A DNA stretch of 64,000 bases from Castanea sativa (Eukaryota; Streptophyta; Magnoliopsida; Fagales; Fagaceae), in NCBI RefSeq assembly GCF_040712315.1, contig NC_134015.1:48577964-48641963 (forward strand), in the 5' to 3' direction. The notes beneath the pieces were generated by a model. The model was given only the letters and a program-made list of their open reading frames with translations, did not search any database and was not told the DNA's origin. A program made the translations under genes and the position numbers. Of this stretch, positions 1 to 10,800 are shown piece after piece; position 1 is the stretch's first letter; each line of letters opens with the position of its first letter.

Positions 1-785
1 GCCAATAATAGATTTAAACGAGAACCAATAGCAACTTATAATTAAACCTTTAGTAAAACCCTAAAAAAAAGAAGAAAAAAAAAAGCAACATTTCACTAGC
101 TTGGAGCAATAATAGAGAAGAGTTTAGATAGGTGAGACGTGGCTGTTTTCTTTAATTACAAAAATATGACCAACCCCACCATATTTCTTTGTGTGCGCGC
201 ACGTGCGTGTGTATATATATATATATGAACAAAGTTTCTCTCCAAACTAGTTTGGAGAGAAACTCTTCAAATTTCTTATATATTTCATTTTTGGGTGTGA
301 ATTTTGAGAATCTAACCGTTGAATTTCATGTTCCTTATGTTCTTAACATACGTATCAAATTTCGTTCAAATTGGATATTATTTACTATTTAATTAATTAA
401 CTTATTTTTTACATACAACTTTAAATCACAAAACTTGAAATTATAACATTTATTTGATGACATAGCAATTGATCTTTGATCTTCTTGAAATTTTGTAAGT
501 ATTAAGAATGTAATAAGAATATGTAATCTAATGGTTAGATTTTCAAAATTCACACTCAATATAAAGATATATGATGAGTTTGTAGGGTTTCTCTCCAAAC
601 TAGTTTGGAGAGAAACTTTGTTCTATATATATATATTGGAACATCTTTGTAGTGTTATTTTATAAGATATTAGTATCTTTCCATTCTTAATATCTTGGGG
701 GTTTAAAAAAAGAAAAGAAAAAAGAAATAGGCATGTTAAAGTATCTTGCGAGATTTGAAACTTCCCAACACCCAAGACATTGCAG
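1..785. repeat. Left copy of a duplicated flank (partner 6262-6625)
   Basis: This stretch is nearly identical to 6262-6625 when the 397-bp insertion at 227-623 is removed. Both copies end with the same block (lacking only what follows the shared word gacattgca), after which the left copy jumps into retrotransposon coding sequence at 786 while the right copy continues into ordinary intergenic DNA. There is no gene here. The window edge cuts the left end, so the full length of the repeat is unknown. Confidence 0.85.
227..623. mobile_element. 397-bp MITE with palindromic terminal inverted repeats
   Basis: The ends are a 37-bp inverted repeat beginning GAACAAAGTTTCTC. Most of each arm (AGTTTCTC...GAGAAACT, centred on CTAG) is itself a 32-bp perfect palindrome. 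The paired flank at 6462-6476 lacks the element and shows a short (TA)n run at the insertion point, so a TA-type target is likely. The interior has a second inverted pair (AATCTAACCGTT near 310 and AATGGTTAGATT near 530) and shares a core of roughly 300 bp with 28331-28757 and 42990-43410. No transposase is present. The superfamily is not clear from the termini. Confidence 0.8.
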
Positions 786-841
786 GTTAAAGAAAAGAAT
801 TAGATAGTAGCTCTCATGTAAAATCATTAAAGAGAAAGTTT

Positions 842-3546
842 CCTTCTACAAATGATGCATATCTTTGGTACTTGCGTTTGGGTCATATTAATTCAAATAG
901 GATTTAAAGACTAATCAAAGATGGACTTTTACAGCCCATGGATTTTGATGGATTTCCAGTTTGTGAATCTTGTTTGAAAGGTAAGATGATCAAACGACAT
1001 TTTAATGCAAAAGGTAGAAGAGCCCAAAAGTTGCTTGAATTAGTTCATACAGATGTATGTGGACCTATGTCAACCCAATCAAAAGGAGGTTATGAGTATT
1101 TCATCACTTTTACGGATGGTTACTCAAGATATGATTATGTGTACCTAATGAGACGGAAGTTCGAAACCTTTGAAAAGTTCAAAAAGTTTAGGGCTGAAAT
1201 TGAAAATCAATTGGGTAAACGCATAAAGGTCATTCGATCTGATTGAGGTGGCGAATACCTTCTTGGGGATTTCAAGGATTACCTAATTCAAAATGGGATT
1301 GTCTCCCAATTGACTGCACATGGAACTCCCCAACAAAATGGTATAGTGGAAAGAAGGAATATGGTTATTTTGAAAATGGTTAGGTCCATGATGAGCTACT
1401 CAACTTTACCAGTTTCTTTTTGGGAATATGCACTAAAAACTGCTATGCATGTTTTGAATTTAGTTTCATCAAAATCTGTTCCCAACACACCTAAGGAATT
1501 GTGGAGTGGGCGCAAGCTTAGTATGAAATATCTCCACATTTGGGGATGTCCAACACATATGTTGAAAGGGAAGTTTGATAAGTTGGAAGCTAAAACGGAA
1601 GTATGCATGTTTTTAGGGTATTCAAAGGAAACCAAGGGTTATTTATTATATAATCACAAGGATAACAAAATGTTTGTTAGCACCCATGCCAAATTTTTGG
1701 AAGATGATTATGTGAATAATTTTAATCCTAGAAGTAAAGTTGTATTGGCTGAAAATAGATGAACTCGTAGTTGAACAACCAATGGATGAAACTAGGGATG
1801 GTGTGACTGTATTGGATACACCACAAGATATTACTCATGAGATGTCTAGTGCATAGGTGCTTCGTCGTAGTGGGAGAATTGTTCGGCCTCCTATAAGATT
1901 TAGAGGTTTGGAAGAAACTCATGTAGCTATTTCAGAAGAAGCTGAATCGAATCGCTACACTTATGAAGAGACAATAAATGATATAGATGCACATCATTGG
2001 GTCCTAGCTATGAAATCTGAATTAGATTTTATGTATTCCAATCATGTATGAGATCTTGTAAAGGTGCCTAACGGTATTAAACCTGTTGGTTGCAAATGAG
2101 TTTACAAGAGGAAGAGAGGAATAGATGGAAAGGTTGAAACCTTTAAAGCAAGATTAGTGACGAAAGGGTATACAACAAAAGAAGGTATTGATTATGATGT
2201 AACTTTTTCGCTAGTAGCCATGCTTAAATCTATTAGAATTCTCTTATCCATTATTGCTCATTATGATTAAGCGATTTGGCAAATGGATGTCAAGACGGCA
2301 TTTTTTAATGGCGATCTTGAAGAAGAAATATACATGATGTAACCGGAAGGTTTCATAGCAAAGAACCAAGAGCATATCGTATGCAAGTTGAATAGGTCCA
2401 TTTATGGACTTAAGCAAGCATCTAGGTCATGGAACATCAGATTTGATAAAGCAATCAAGTCATTTGGTTTTGAACAAAATCTTGATGAACTATGTGTGTA
2501 GAAAAGACATCGAGACAAAGTAGTAATGTTCCTAATGCTTTATGTTAATGATATTCTACTCATTGGGAATGATGTAGGAGTAATGCCATCGGTTAAAGTT
2601 TGGTTGTGAAGCCAATTTGATATGAAGGACTTTGATGAGGCTAACTTTATTCTAAGGATTAAGCTTTGGTGAGATTGCAATAATAAGATGTTAGACTTAT
2701 CACAAGATGTTAGACTTATCACAAGCTGGATATATAGATAAGGTCCTAGAATGGTTTAGCATGCAAAACTCCAAAAAAGGATTGCTTCCTTCCAGACATG
2801 GAGTTCCTCTATCTGATGACCAAAGGCCTAAGATTCAAGAGGAAGAAAATATGATGAGACAAGTTCCTTATGCTTCTACAGTGGGAAGTCTCATGTATGC
2901 CATGCCTTGTACTAGACCAGATATCTATTATTCGGTTGGTTTGGTCAGCCGATATCAATCAAATCTAGGACTAAAACATTGGCAAGCTGTAAAGCATATT
3001 CTTAAGTATCTTAGGAGAACAAGAGATTATATGCTTGTTTACCAGTGTGAGGATTTAATTCCCATTGGCTATACAGATTCAGATTTTTAATCAGATTTAG
3101 ATTTCAGAAAATCCACTTCAGGATGTTTTTTCACCTTGGGAGGTGGAGCCATAAGTTGGAGAAGTGTTAAGCAATTTTGTATTGCGGACTCCATCATGGA
3201 AGCTGAGTACGTTGCTGCTTGTGAAGTAGCAAAGGAAGCTGTTTGGCTCAAGAAATTCTTTTATGATCTTGGTGTTATGAGAATGGAGCAAGTTCCCATC
3301 ACATTATTTTGCAACAATAGTGGAGCAGTTGTACAATCCAAAGATCCAAGAAATCACAATAAAGGAAAGCACATTGAGAGGAAGTACCACATCATTCGAA
3401 ACATTGTTGCTTGTGGAGATGTTGTGCTAGCAAAGATTGAAAGTGCAAATAATCTAGCAGATCCTTTTACCAAAGCCTTGCCTCCAAGGACTTTCGAGTC
3501 ACATTTGGAAGCAATGAGAGTTAGATTAGTGCACAATAGTCTTTAG
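842..3546 (+). pseudogene. Degenerate copia Pol (pre-integrase, integrase, RT, RNase H)
   Basis: Several frames and stops must be crossed to read this polyprotein. 842-1000 holds the pre-integrase zinc region (RLGHIN ... CESCLKGK). 1020-1760 is the integrase: the first Asp is in HTDVCGP, the second in RSD just before a TGA at about 1244, and the Glu in NGIVERR. About 2040-2700 is the reverse transcriptase (WQMDVKTAF, IYGLKQASRSW), where the catalytic YVDD box reads YVND near 2545. A 19-bp direct duplication sits near 2690-2725. 2707-3546 gives the RT end and RNase H (TDSDF, ADSIMEAEY, NNLADPFTKAL). In-frame stops occur near 905, 1244, 2049, 2097, 2268, 2340, 2500, 2608 and 3088. The element cannot encode an active polyprotein. 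Confidence 0.92.
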
Positions 3547-3560
3547 GGCAAGTGGGAGAT

Positions 3561-4991
3561 TGTTAGGATTTGTGCCCTTAAATCCTATTGTATGATACTA
3601 TGTATGATATTATGTATGACATTGTGTATGACTTAATATTGTGATTAATAAAATTGTTTTATTATTATCTAAAATAATGGTAACATGAATATTAGGACAT
3701 TATCATATAGTTTATGAGATGCATAGCATATGATTTAGTCACAGAAGATATAAGTCATAAGTTCTTTATAAACTCAGAATTTATAGTTCATAGTCGGTGA
3801 TGAAATTGGACATTTCATCTGCGAAGACTATAACGTATCAACTAAGATGATTTGTCTTGATTATGGAAGTTGAGACTTTTAGTTGATATGTTAATATGTT
3901 TTAAGAGTTAAGACATATTGAACTAGATCGTTGTGAGATTTATTATTCTCCTAACGACTGTCAAATGAATAATAAATCCCAAGACTTCTATTTGCATAAA
4001 CTCTTAATCCTGAGAGAATAATGGACTTGAACATGAGGTGTAGGTTGCTTTGATATATCAGGAGTGAGATCTAAAGTGACGGTCAAAATCTTAGTATGTT
4101 GGGCAGCTACATTAAGTGTTAATGGAACATATATTCTCAAGATGGAATTCATAGTCTCTTGACGGAGATATAAAATATTCCCTTGAGATAAGTTTAATAG
4201 GTTTGGTTATTCAGAGTGTTAGGCCTAACCACTTTGGTAAGAAATTACTAAAGTATATATTTATGAAATTGGATTTCATAAATATATAATGAATAACTTT
4301 AAAGGATTAAACCGGGTACTCAAGAATAAGATATAGTAATTTACAAAGTGGCAGTCTACATTTATGACTTTGTGTTACTACAAATATTTTATGAAGGGGT
4401 TGCGTGTATAATAAAGTCTTAGGATATAATTTATTAATAAGACCTAGAGGGCAATTATATTTATATAGTGGTATTAAATATAATTAATGGTAACTTTAAA
4501 CTTATCAAGAGTTGACGGAAAAGCCCAAGGCCCATTGGAGTTAGTGTTTTATTGGTCCCTTTTGGTCCCACTCCAAGCCACACACTAAAGCCCAATTGGA
4601 AAAGCCCAATAGGGCAGCCCAATTAGGCAGTCTAATTAGATAATCAGTTAGTTATAAAGGGAGAAACATACAGAATTTTTATTTATTATTATTATACGTG
4701 AAAAAATAAGAAATGGTATATAAGAGAGTGAGACACACTTTCATTCTCCCTTTGAAAACTGATTGAGAGACCACACATCTTGGGCGAAAAGTGAAATTGG
4801 AGTGAAGATTAAAAGCATTCCCAAGTGCTTCTAATCTTTATTTTAAATTTTTCTACACTAAGGTACGTTATCTTGTTCTTAAATTCTGAGATTTATATAG
4901 TGCACGTTATCAATCATGAATGAAATAGATCCTTATTTGTTACTTTCGCTTGTGTTTTGTATGAGATACAAAACCAGATTTTTTACCAACA
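3561..4991 (+). repeat. 3' LTR of the copia element
   Basis: It starts TGTTAGGATT directly after the polypurine tract and ends ACCAACA, giving the expected TG...CA ends with a short inverted repeat (TGTTAGG / CCAACA). The length is 1431 bp. A TATA-like GTATATAAGAG lies at about 4709-4720, in the expected position for an LTR promoter. The matching 5' LTR is not in the window, so age cannot be estimated from LTR divergence. Confidence 0.8.
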
Positions 4992-6261
4992 GAAACAACA
5001 AACTCAAGCCACTTCGGTGCTGAGATCGATACTATCGTGGGATTGTGTTTTGATTTGGGAGTATTTTTTTTATTTTTGGGTTTGGGTTTCTGAGAAATGG
5101 GTTTGGTTGTTGAGGTTCTTCGGTCAGATCCTCCTTTAGGTCAAATTCTTCTTCTTCTTATGTGGATTTGAGTCTTTGTGAGGTTGATTTGGGTCTTCGT
5201 GGGGTTGTGTTTTGGTTTGGTTTAGGAAGAACTACAAGAACTGGAACTCGGGTCTCTAAAGCTTGAGTTCCACATTAATTTTAATCCATTTCAGCTCTAC
5301 CACCCCACGACAACTTACTCATGTGTGTAATATGGAAAATGTGATACTATCCAACATATTCATAAGCATTAGTGATATGAATATGCTTAAATTTTATTTT
5401 TTGGGAGAAAAAGTTAGAAAAATACTCATACCATAAGACATGTATACTTTGATCTATGAGAAAGTGGATACTTCCTATGATTTCCTTTAATGATTTATAT
5501 TTTTGTTCCAAGTCCTTTAATGGTTATAGGATTTAGAGGAAATACTTTTGAATTTATTCGTTAATGGTAAAAAAAAAAAAAAAAAAAATATTCTTCAACA
5601 CATAACTAAAACTATCCTTCTAAACCTGTCCAATCTACCAAGTTTGAATCATGCAAATTTTTACCTGACGCACCATTTTTGTATGTCGATGGGTGGATTG
5701 GTTAAATTTTTTTCCATCAATCAGCCCAATCCATCCTGCACACACTAGGGGCAACTCAAGGCCTAGGCTCAAGCCTCCATTTATTCCAAAAAAAATTAGA
5801 GGATCTTAACTCTTAAGGCATCCCTATTGCATAAGCAAAAGGCAACCAAAATTGTATAAAAATGTTTTGAAATTGTAAAATGATAATGAATTTTTTAAAG
5901 AAAAAATATACAGATGGGTTTTGCATTTTATTCCCCCACCTGCAAGAAGGCTCCCAAAATATTTAGCCAATTGAAATCCAACTCAATTGAAACTATAAAC
6001 TATTTCACAACAAAAAATTTATTATGAGTATGCCGAATAATCATTACAAAATTTTCCTAAGAACTTGTGATTTGTTAAAGAGATGTAAATAAAACCTAAA
6101 TACCAAAACTTAATTAATTAGCAATTTTACATTTATAGAAAAGGAACGTTTTTTTTTTTTTAAATGCATATAAAATGAAAAGTCAAATAAATAGTATTTA
6201 ATTAATAATTAGGATTAGAAAAGCCAAATAAAAGTTTTTGCTTTATGCCTCCCTAACGCAC
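4992..6261. other. Intergenic, no gene seen
   Basis: This lies between the copia LTR and the second flank copy. It contains T- and G-rich low-complexity DNA (about 5040-5220), a poly-A run near 5570 and AT-rich sequence with dense stops in all frames. I see no supported coding or RNA gene. Confidence 0.6.
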
Positions 6262-6625
6262 GCCAATAATAGATTTAAACGAGAACCAATGGCAACTTAT
6301 AATTAAACCTTTAGTAAAACCCTAAAAAGAAAAGAAAAAAAGAGAGCAACATTTCACTAGCTTGGATCAATAATGGAGAAGAGTTTAGATAGGTGAGACG
6401 TGGCTGTTTTCTTTAATTACAAAAATATGACCAACCCCACCATATTTCTTTGTGTGCGCGCACGTATATATATATTGGAACATCTTTATAGTGTTATTTT
6501 ATAAGATATTAGTATCTTTCCATTCTTCATATCTTGGGGGTTTAAAAAAAGAAAAGAAAAAAGAAATAGGCATGTTAAAGTATCTTGCGAGATTTGAAAC
6601 TTCCCAACACCCAAGACATTGCATC
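6262..6625. repeat. Right copy of the duplicated flank
   Basis: It matches 1-226 plus 624-785, without the MITE. It keeps the microsatellite-like GTGTGCGCGC block and the same terminal word, then continues into unique sequence. It serves as the empty site for the MITE at 227-623. Confidence 0.85.
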
Positions 6626-8250
6626 TGTTCATGGGTTTGGCATGAGAAAATTATTATGTCCTTCGGTAGACGTTTGTTCAGCTCCTAAGTGAGGGTGGTG
6701 GACCCTTATTTGCAGGAGGAACCACGAGCGGAGTGATATTGGTATCCACCTTTCTTGTGACAGGGCCCAATAATTTCTTTAGGGCAGGGCACCCTTGGCA
6801 AATGTCACAGCTATGTCCTACGCTTAACCACATCGGCTCATAAATAAATAGACATATTAGCTTCAAACCAATTTAGAGCTATCTTCTTCGGTCCATAATA
6901 TGACAAACTCTTAAGAAAATTATATATCTTAGTGTGTGTTTGGAATTACTTAAAAAGTCAATTTTTTTTTTTATTCAACTTATTTTTACTACTATTCAAG
7001 ACACTTATTACATTTGTTGATATCATTTATGAGTCTCACGGTACTATTTTATCTATTTTTTAGCTTTATTTACAATAAAATATTCTCAAATAGACTATTC
7101 CAAAAAGACACGTAATTTCGTCAATTACCACACGTTATTTATTAATTTTCTTTGCTAAGTTGTCACTGTTAGTGGAGCGTACAAGCAAGGTCTGGGAATA
7201 TGCTCATTTTCCTCTGCATGGGTTTTGTGGTTGTGCAGCGTACAAGCAAGGTCTAATTGTTACTTGTTTAGTTGTTTTTTTTTTTGTTTGGAGATGAACT
7301 GATGAGATGAAATGACGTAGTTCTATCTAATATCGTGAATAAGGTGGAAAGTGGATTGAGACGGAAATGATATGATATTTAATATGTGGATAATATTTTT
7401 ATAATAAATTTTATGTGATAAGTTGTTACTAGTTGTTATTATTAAAGTAAAAAAGTTATTTGAGTGTTATATTTAAATTTGAATCAATAACAATTAACTA
7501 TTTGTGATTTATTTAAAAATATTATAAAAATATTGTGAACGTAACATTTCTTAAATTGAAATCCAGTTATGACTTTTTGAATAGAGAGAGATAAATGAGG
7601 AGGAAAGGAAGATTATAGTACAATTGACCTGTCATTAGGTCAATTTCGGTCGACTCTACTTTAATCTTCTTTTCCTCTCAATTTAATTAGTATCAAAAAA
7701 TACTATTTATAATAATTTTAATAATAAATTTTAAATGACAATTTATTATTAATTATTACATTTGATAAAATAGTAATATAAATTATGAACTCAAATTAAA
7801 ATCAATAATTACATGTTGCGAAAGTAACATATAAATGACTCCAGCAACTCTGACAAATCCAAACAGGTAAGCCGCAGACATCGTACCAGGCACCTAGCTG
7901 GGGAGCGATAATAAAGTTGAACTACTGAAGAGACGTGGTGATTTTCTATTTTTAATCTGCAACTGCAACTTGAAATAATTGGACAAAATCAGAGTTCAGG
8001 TACTAAATGGACCCCATCCGGCTCACCACAATGCCACATGACTTTAGAAGAAACTGTGTTTATTTTTTTATTCCTAATTTTTTTATTAATATAATATTTA
8101 TGTATAATTTTCTTTTCTTTTTCTTTTTCCTTAAAATTTTTTATCCATTTTATTTAAATTTTAGAGTTAGGAGAGAGTATTTAGATCCTGAAAAATATAA
8201 AAAAAGTTTTAGTTAAACACTTAAATTACAAAGCTTTAAAGTTTTAACAC
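6626..8250. other. Intergenic with MITE remnants
   Basis: AT-rich DNA without a supported gene. 7384-7552 resembles the MITE family best seen at 22325-22541 (right end AATATTGTGAACGTAACATT). 7591-7684 is a small imperfect foldback whose arms read GAGGAGGAAAGGAAGATTA and the complement of TAATCTTCTTTTCCTCTC. Short reading frames here are AT-rich and have no recognisable domain. Confidence 0.5.
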
Positions 8251-8259
8251 ATGTTTTAC

Positions 8260-8545
8260 TTATGATTCATTTAGATAGAACTTATTATTAAAAATTGAAA
8301 ACACGGTAACAAAATAATTTTTAAATATGTAAATAGTATTGTGAGATCCATTTTTAATATACTTTTTTGAATAAAGTGCTTGTGGGTCTCATGAACAATG
8401 CGTGAATAGTACTAAACAGTGACTTTGTTTTCCGCACAATATAATTACGTGCATGAATAGTACTAGTTACTGTTCATATGCGCTAAAAAAAGAAGAAAAA
8501 GCAAACGTGACAACCAAAATGTGAATCCAAACGGGCACTTAATCA
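8260..8545. mobile_element. Degenerate MITE-like repeat, CCGTTTGGAT-end type
   Basis: The interior words (CAAAATAATTTTTAAAT, TAGTATTGTGAGATCCATTTTTAATA, tandem CATGAATAGTACTA) correspond to the insertion at 38657-38798. The right edge reads ATCCAAACGGGCAC, complementary in style to the TCCGTTTGGAT left edge there. The left edge is eroded. Class is uncertain; hAT-like is possible. Confidence 0.45.
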
Positions 8546-8549
8546 TTAT

Positions 8550-9263
8550 ATGGCTATAGTTTTTGAGATGGCAATAGTTTCAAAAATCTCTCACTAGCCT
8601 ATTGACTTATATTTTTCGATATGTCCAATATTATGGTATCTTGACTTATATATATTTGAAATGGGACTTATATTTTTGGTATATCTAATACTATGGCCGA
8701 GATATTTTTCATTGATATTTCAAAATCTTGTTTTTGGAATCTTACGAAATTTTGCCTTTCAACAAGATCTAAAACCTCCAAAATAAGTTTTTGAGATATT
8801 TTATCTAATCCCTCACATGTTTTCTTCCCCTTCTAAATTCTTTTCGAAGTGTCATTGTGTTACTCATTTTATTCTGCATGCAGAATATACACAATGATCC
8901 CAGGTCGCACACTAAGCATAGCATAATGTACAAATCTCAAAGTCCATTGCAATTTCAACATGCTCTTAACTCTTAAGCTATTTGAACAATGGAAACCAAA
9001 CAATCCAACGATTGCCCCAACTTACATCCACCTCCAATCTTAACTAACATTCTTCCACATTTAGCTCACCAACCTCCTCTAATGTAAGAATACTAGTTGA
9101 ACCAATGGTTTTTCAAGCCTGTTGCAATCAAATAACATGACAAGTGTTTGTTGCCTTTGGCACTAAAGTTCCCTTCATCCATGAAAATCAAACAACGAGC
9201 AATTTCACACTCTAATTTTGGTGTCCCTGGTAAAACTATAGCCATATTTCTTTATTAATATAC
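8550..9263. other. Intergenic, no gene seen
   Basis: AT-rich sequence with many short T-rich stretches. I see no domain, RNA gene or clear repeat boundary. Confidence 0.5.
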
Positions 9264-9792
9264 GAGAAATGTTATGTCTGTAACATTTTTACAATATAAT
9301 TTAAGATAAGAAAAGAAAAAGAAAAGCATATGCTTAGGAGAATAAAGGGTAGGAAAGATCTATAATTGATTAACAAAAAGACCAAAAAAGTCCCCACAGA
9401 TTTTTAGCTCATTCATGAACCTAGGAGTAACAAAGTAATTTCAAGAAAAACAAAAATGTGCAGTTAGGAGAATAAAAGGTAGGAAACCTCTAGAATTGAT
9501 GACAAAAACACCAAAAAAGCCCCACAAATTTTTAGCTCACCCATGCACTTAGGAGTAACAAAATAATTTCAGCCCTATAAATAGAAGTCCTAAGTCATTT
9601 TCTCAAACACAAAACGACTTTAGCTGAATTCTTATTTTTTTATATAAACGTAAAGAAATCTTAAGTGGCAGGTTGTTATTAACCGTTATTGGTGGACAAA
9701 AAAGTAATTTCAATAATAGGTTCAAATTAGAATTAATATCAACCTACCATTTAAAATTTATAGTAAAAATGTTCCAAATGTAACACTTCTCT
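9264..9792. mobile_element. MITE apparently split by a ~330-bp insertion
   Basis: GAGAAATGTTATGTC at 9264 matches the left end, and AAATGTAACACTTCTC up to 9792 matches the right end, of the family seen at 22325-22541. The interior (TCTTAAGTGGCAGGTTGTTA, about 9658) resumes after an unrelated stretch of about 9308-9637. That stretch holds two direct repeats of about 120 bp (9329-9455 and 9461-9576), each with TTAGGAGAATAAA...GGTAGGAAA and TTTTTAGCTCA, and a CCTATAAATAG TATA-like motif near 9575. No coding sequence follows that motif. Confidence 0.5.
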
Positions 9793-10677
9793 TAAAACTC
9801 TTTCATTAATTACAAGTAATAGAGACCCTTGCCTAAGACTAACTCTTGCGAAGAACAAAAAAGAAAATCCCAAATGGCAAAGCCCATGAGAGTGAGTAAG
9901 GCCATGACTAAAAGAACCAGGCCCATGACTACAAGCAGGCCATAAGGCCCACAAACTAATTGAACAATTCAATCTTTACATAAGTTTGGCTCCCAACCAA
10001 GAAAATTGAAAGAAAAAGAACACACTGCTAAAACCAACAGAATCAGCAGAAACAATGTTAATATCCGGCTTATATGTTGTTTGTCTATTGCTTTGCATTA
10101 ATCAACCATAAGCTAACAATGCCATTGGTTTTCCTAGTTCAACGTTCGGCAATCACCATTTCTTTAATCAGATTCAAATTGACGTTGCAAATTTTTTTTT
10201 AAAAAATCATTAATAATGCCTTTTTTGGACCATGTCTTGACAAGATATTCATAAGGTATTCTCATTAGCCTGCATGAGCACTAATAATATTATACATAAA
10301 ACATTGCTTTCCTTCTAACACCCACGAATTTATTTTTATTCTTTTCCTAACATTACAATTACATAGAATATAAATTGATGTTATTACATTGCCATTGCCT
10401 CATCTGCAATATCTAGCCCAAGTAAATCCAAGAAACCCTCTCTCTCAGTTATACACAATAAATTTGAAACTTATACGTCTCAATCTGTCTCTTTTTTGCT
10501 AAATATGAATGAAATATTTTAAAGTGTCTCTAACCCCTACTCATTATTCCAATATCCCTTTTTTCATTCCCCCAGATATTGTTAACCATTCCAATTTGCA
10601 ATACCCCATTTTGAACTTTTCAACGTCCTTTCATAAACACAGATAGTTATCTGCTCTCTCCAATTGAATCTTCCTTC
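9793..10677. other. Intergenic upstream of the receptor kinase
   Basis: This contains the presumed promoter of the gene starting at 10801. I cannot place a convincing TATA box or transcription start. CT-rich tracts near 10440 and 10640 are typical of plant leaders. Confidence 0.4.
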
Positions 10678-10800
10678 ATGTATCCACTTCCTTTATTTTT
10701 AAGTGGTCATCTTATATGCCAAAGATTGCATATTTATAGTAACTCATCCTTAAGCTTTCTTTCATTGAATAGTTCTCACTTACGAGTAAAGATCACCTAC

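Larger units (their letters stand above)
786..4991 (+). mobile_element. 5'-truncated Ty1/copia LTR retrotransposon
   Basis: Coding debris in the order GAG-pre-integrase, integrase, reverse transcriptase, RNase H identifies Ty1/copia. It is followed by a polypurine tract (about 3546-3560) and a single LTR. The 5' LTR, gag and protease are absent: the sequence enters in the pre-integrase region straight from the flank repeat at 785/786. Because that flank recurs at 6262, the simplest reading is a tandem duplication with one breakpoint inside the element, rather than a 5'-truncated insertion. That is an inference; DNA left of the window is needed to test it. Confidence 0.9.
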
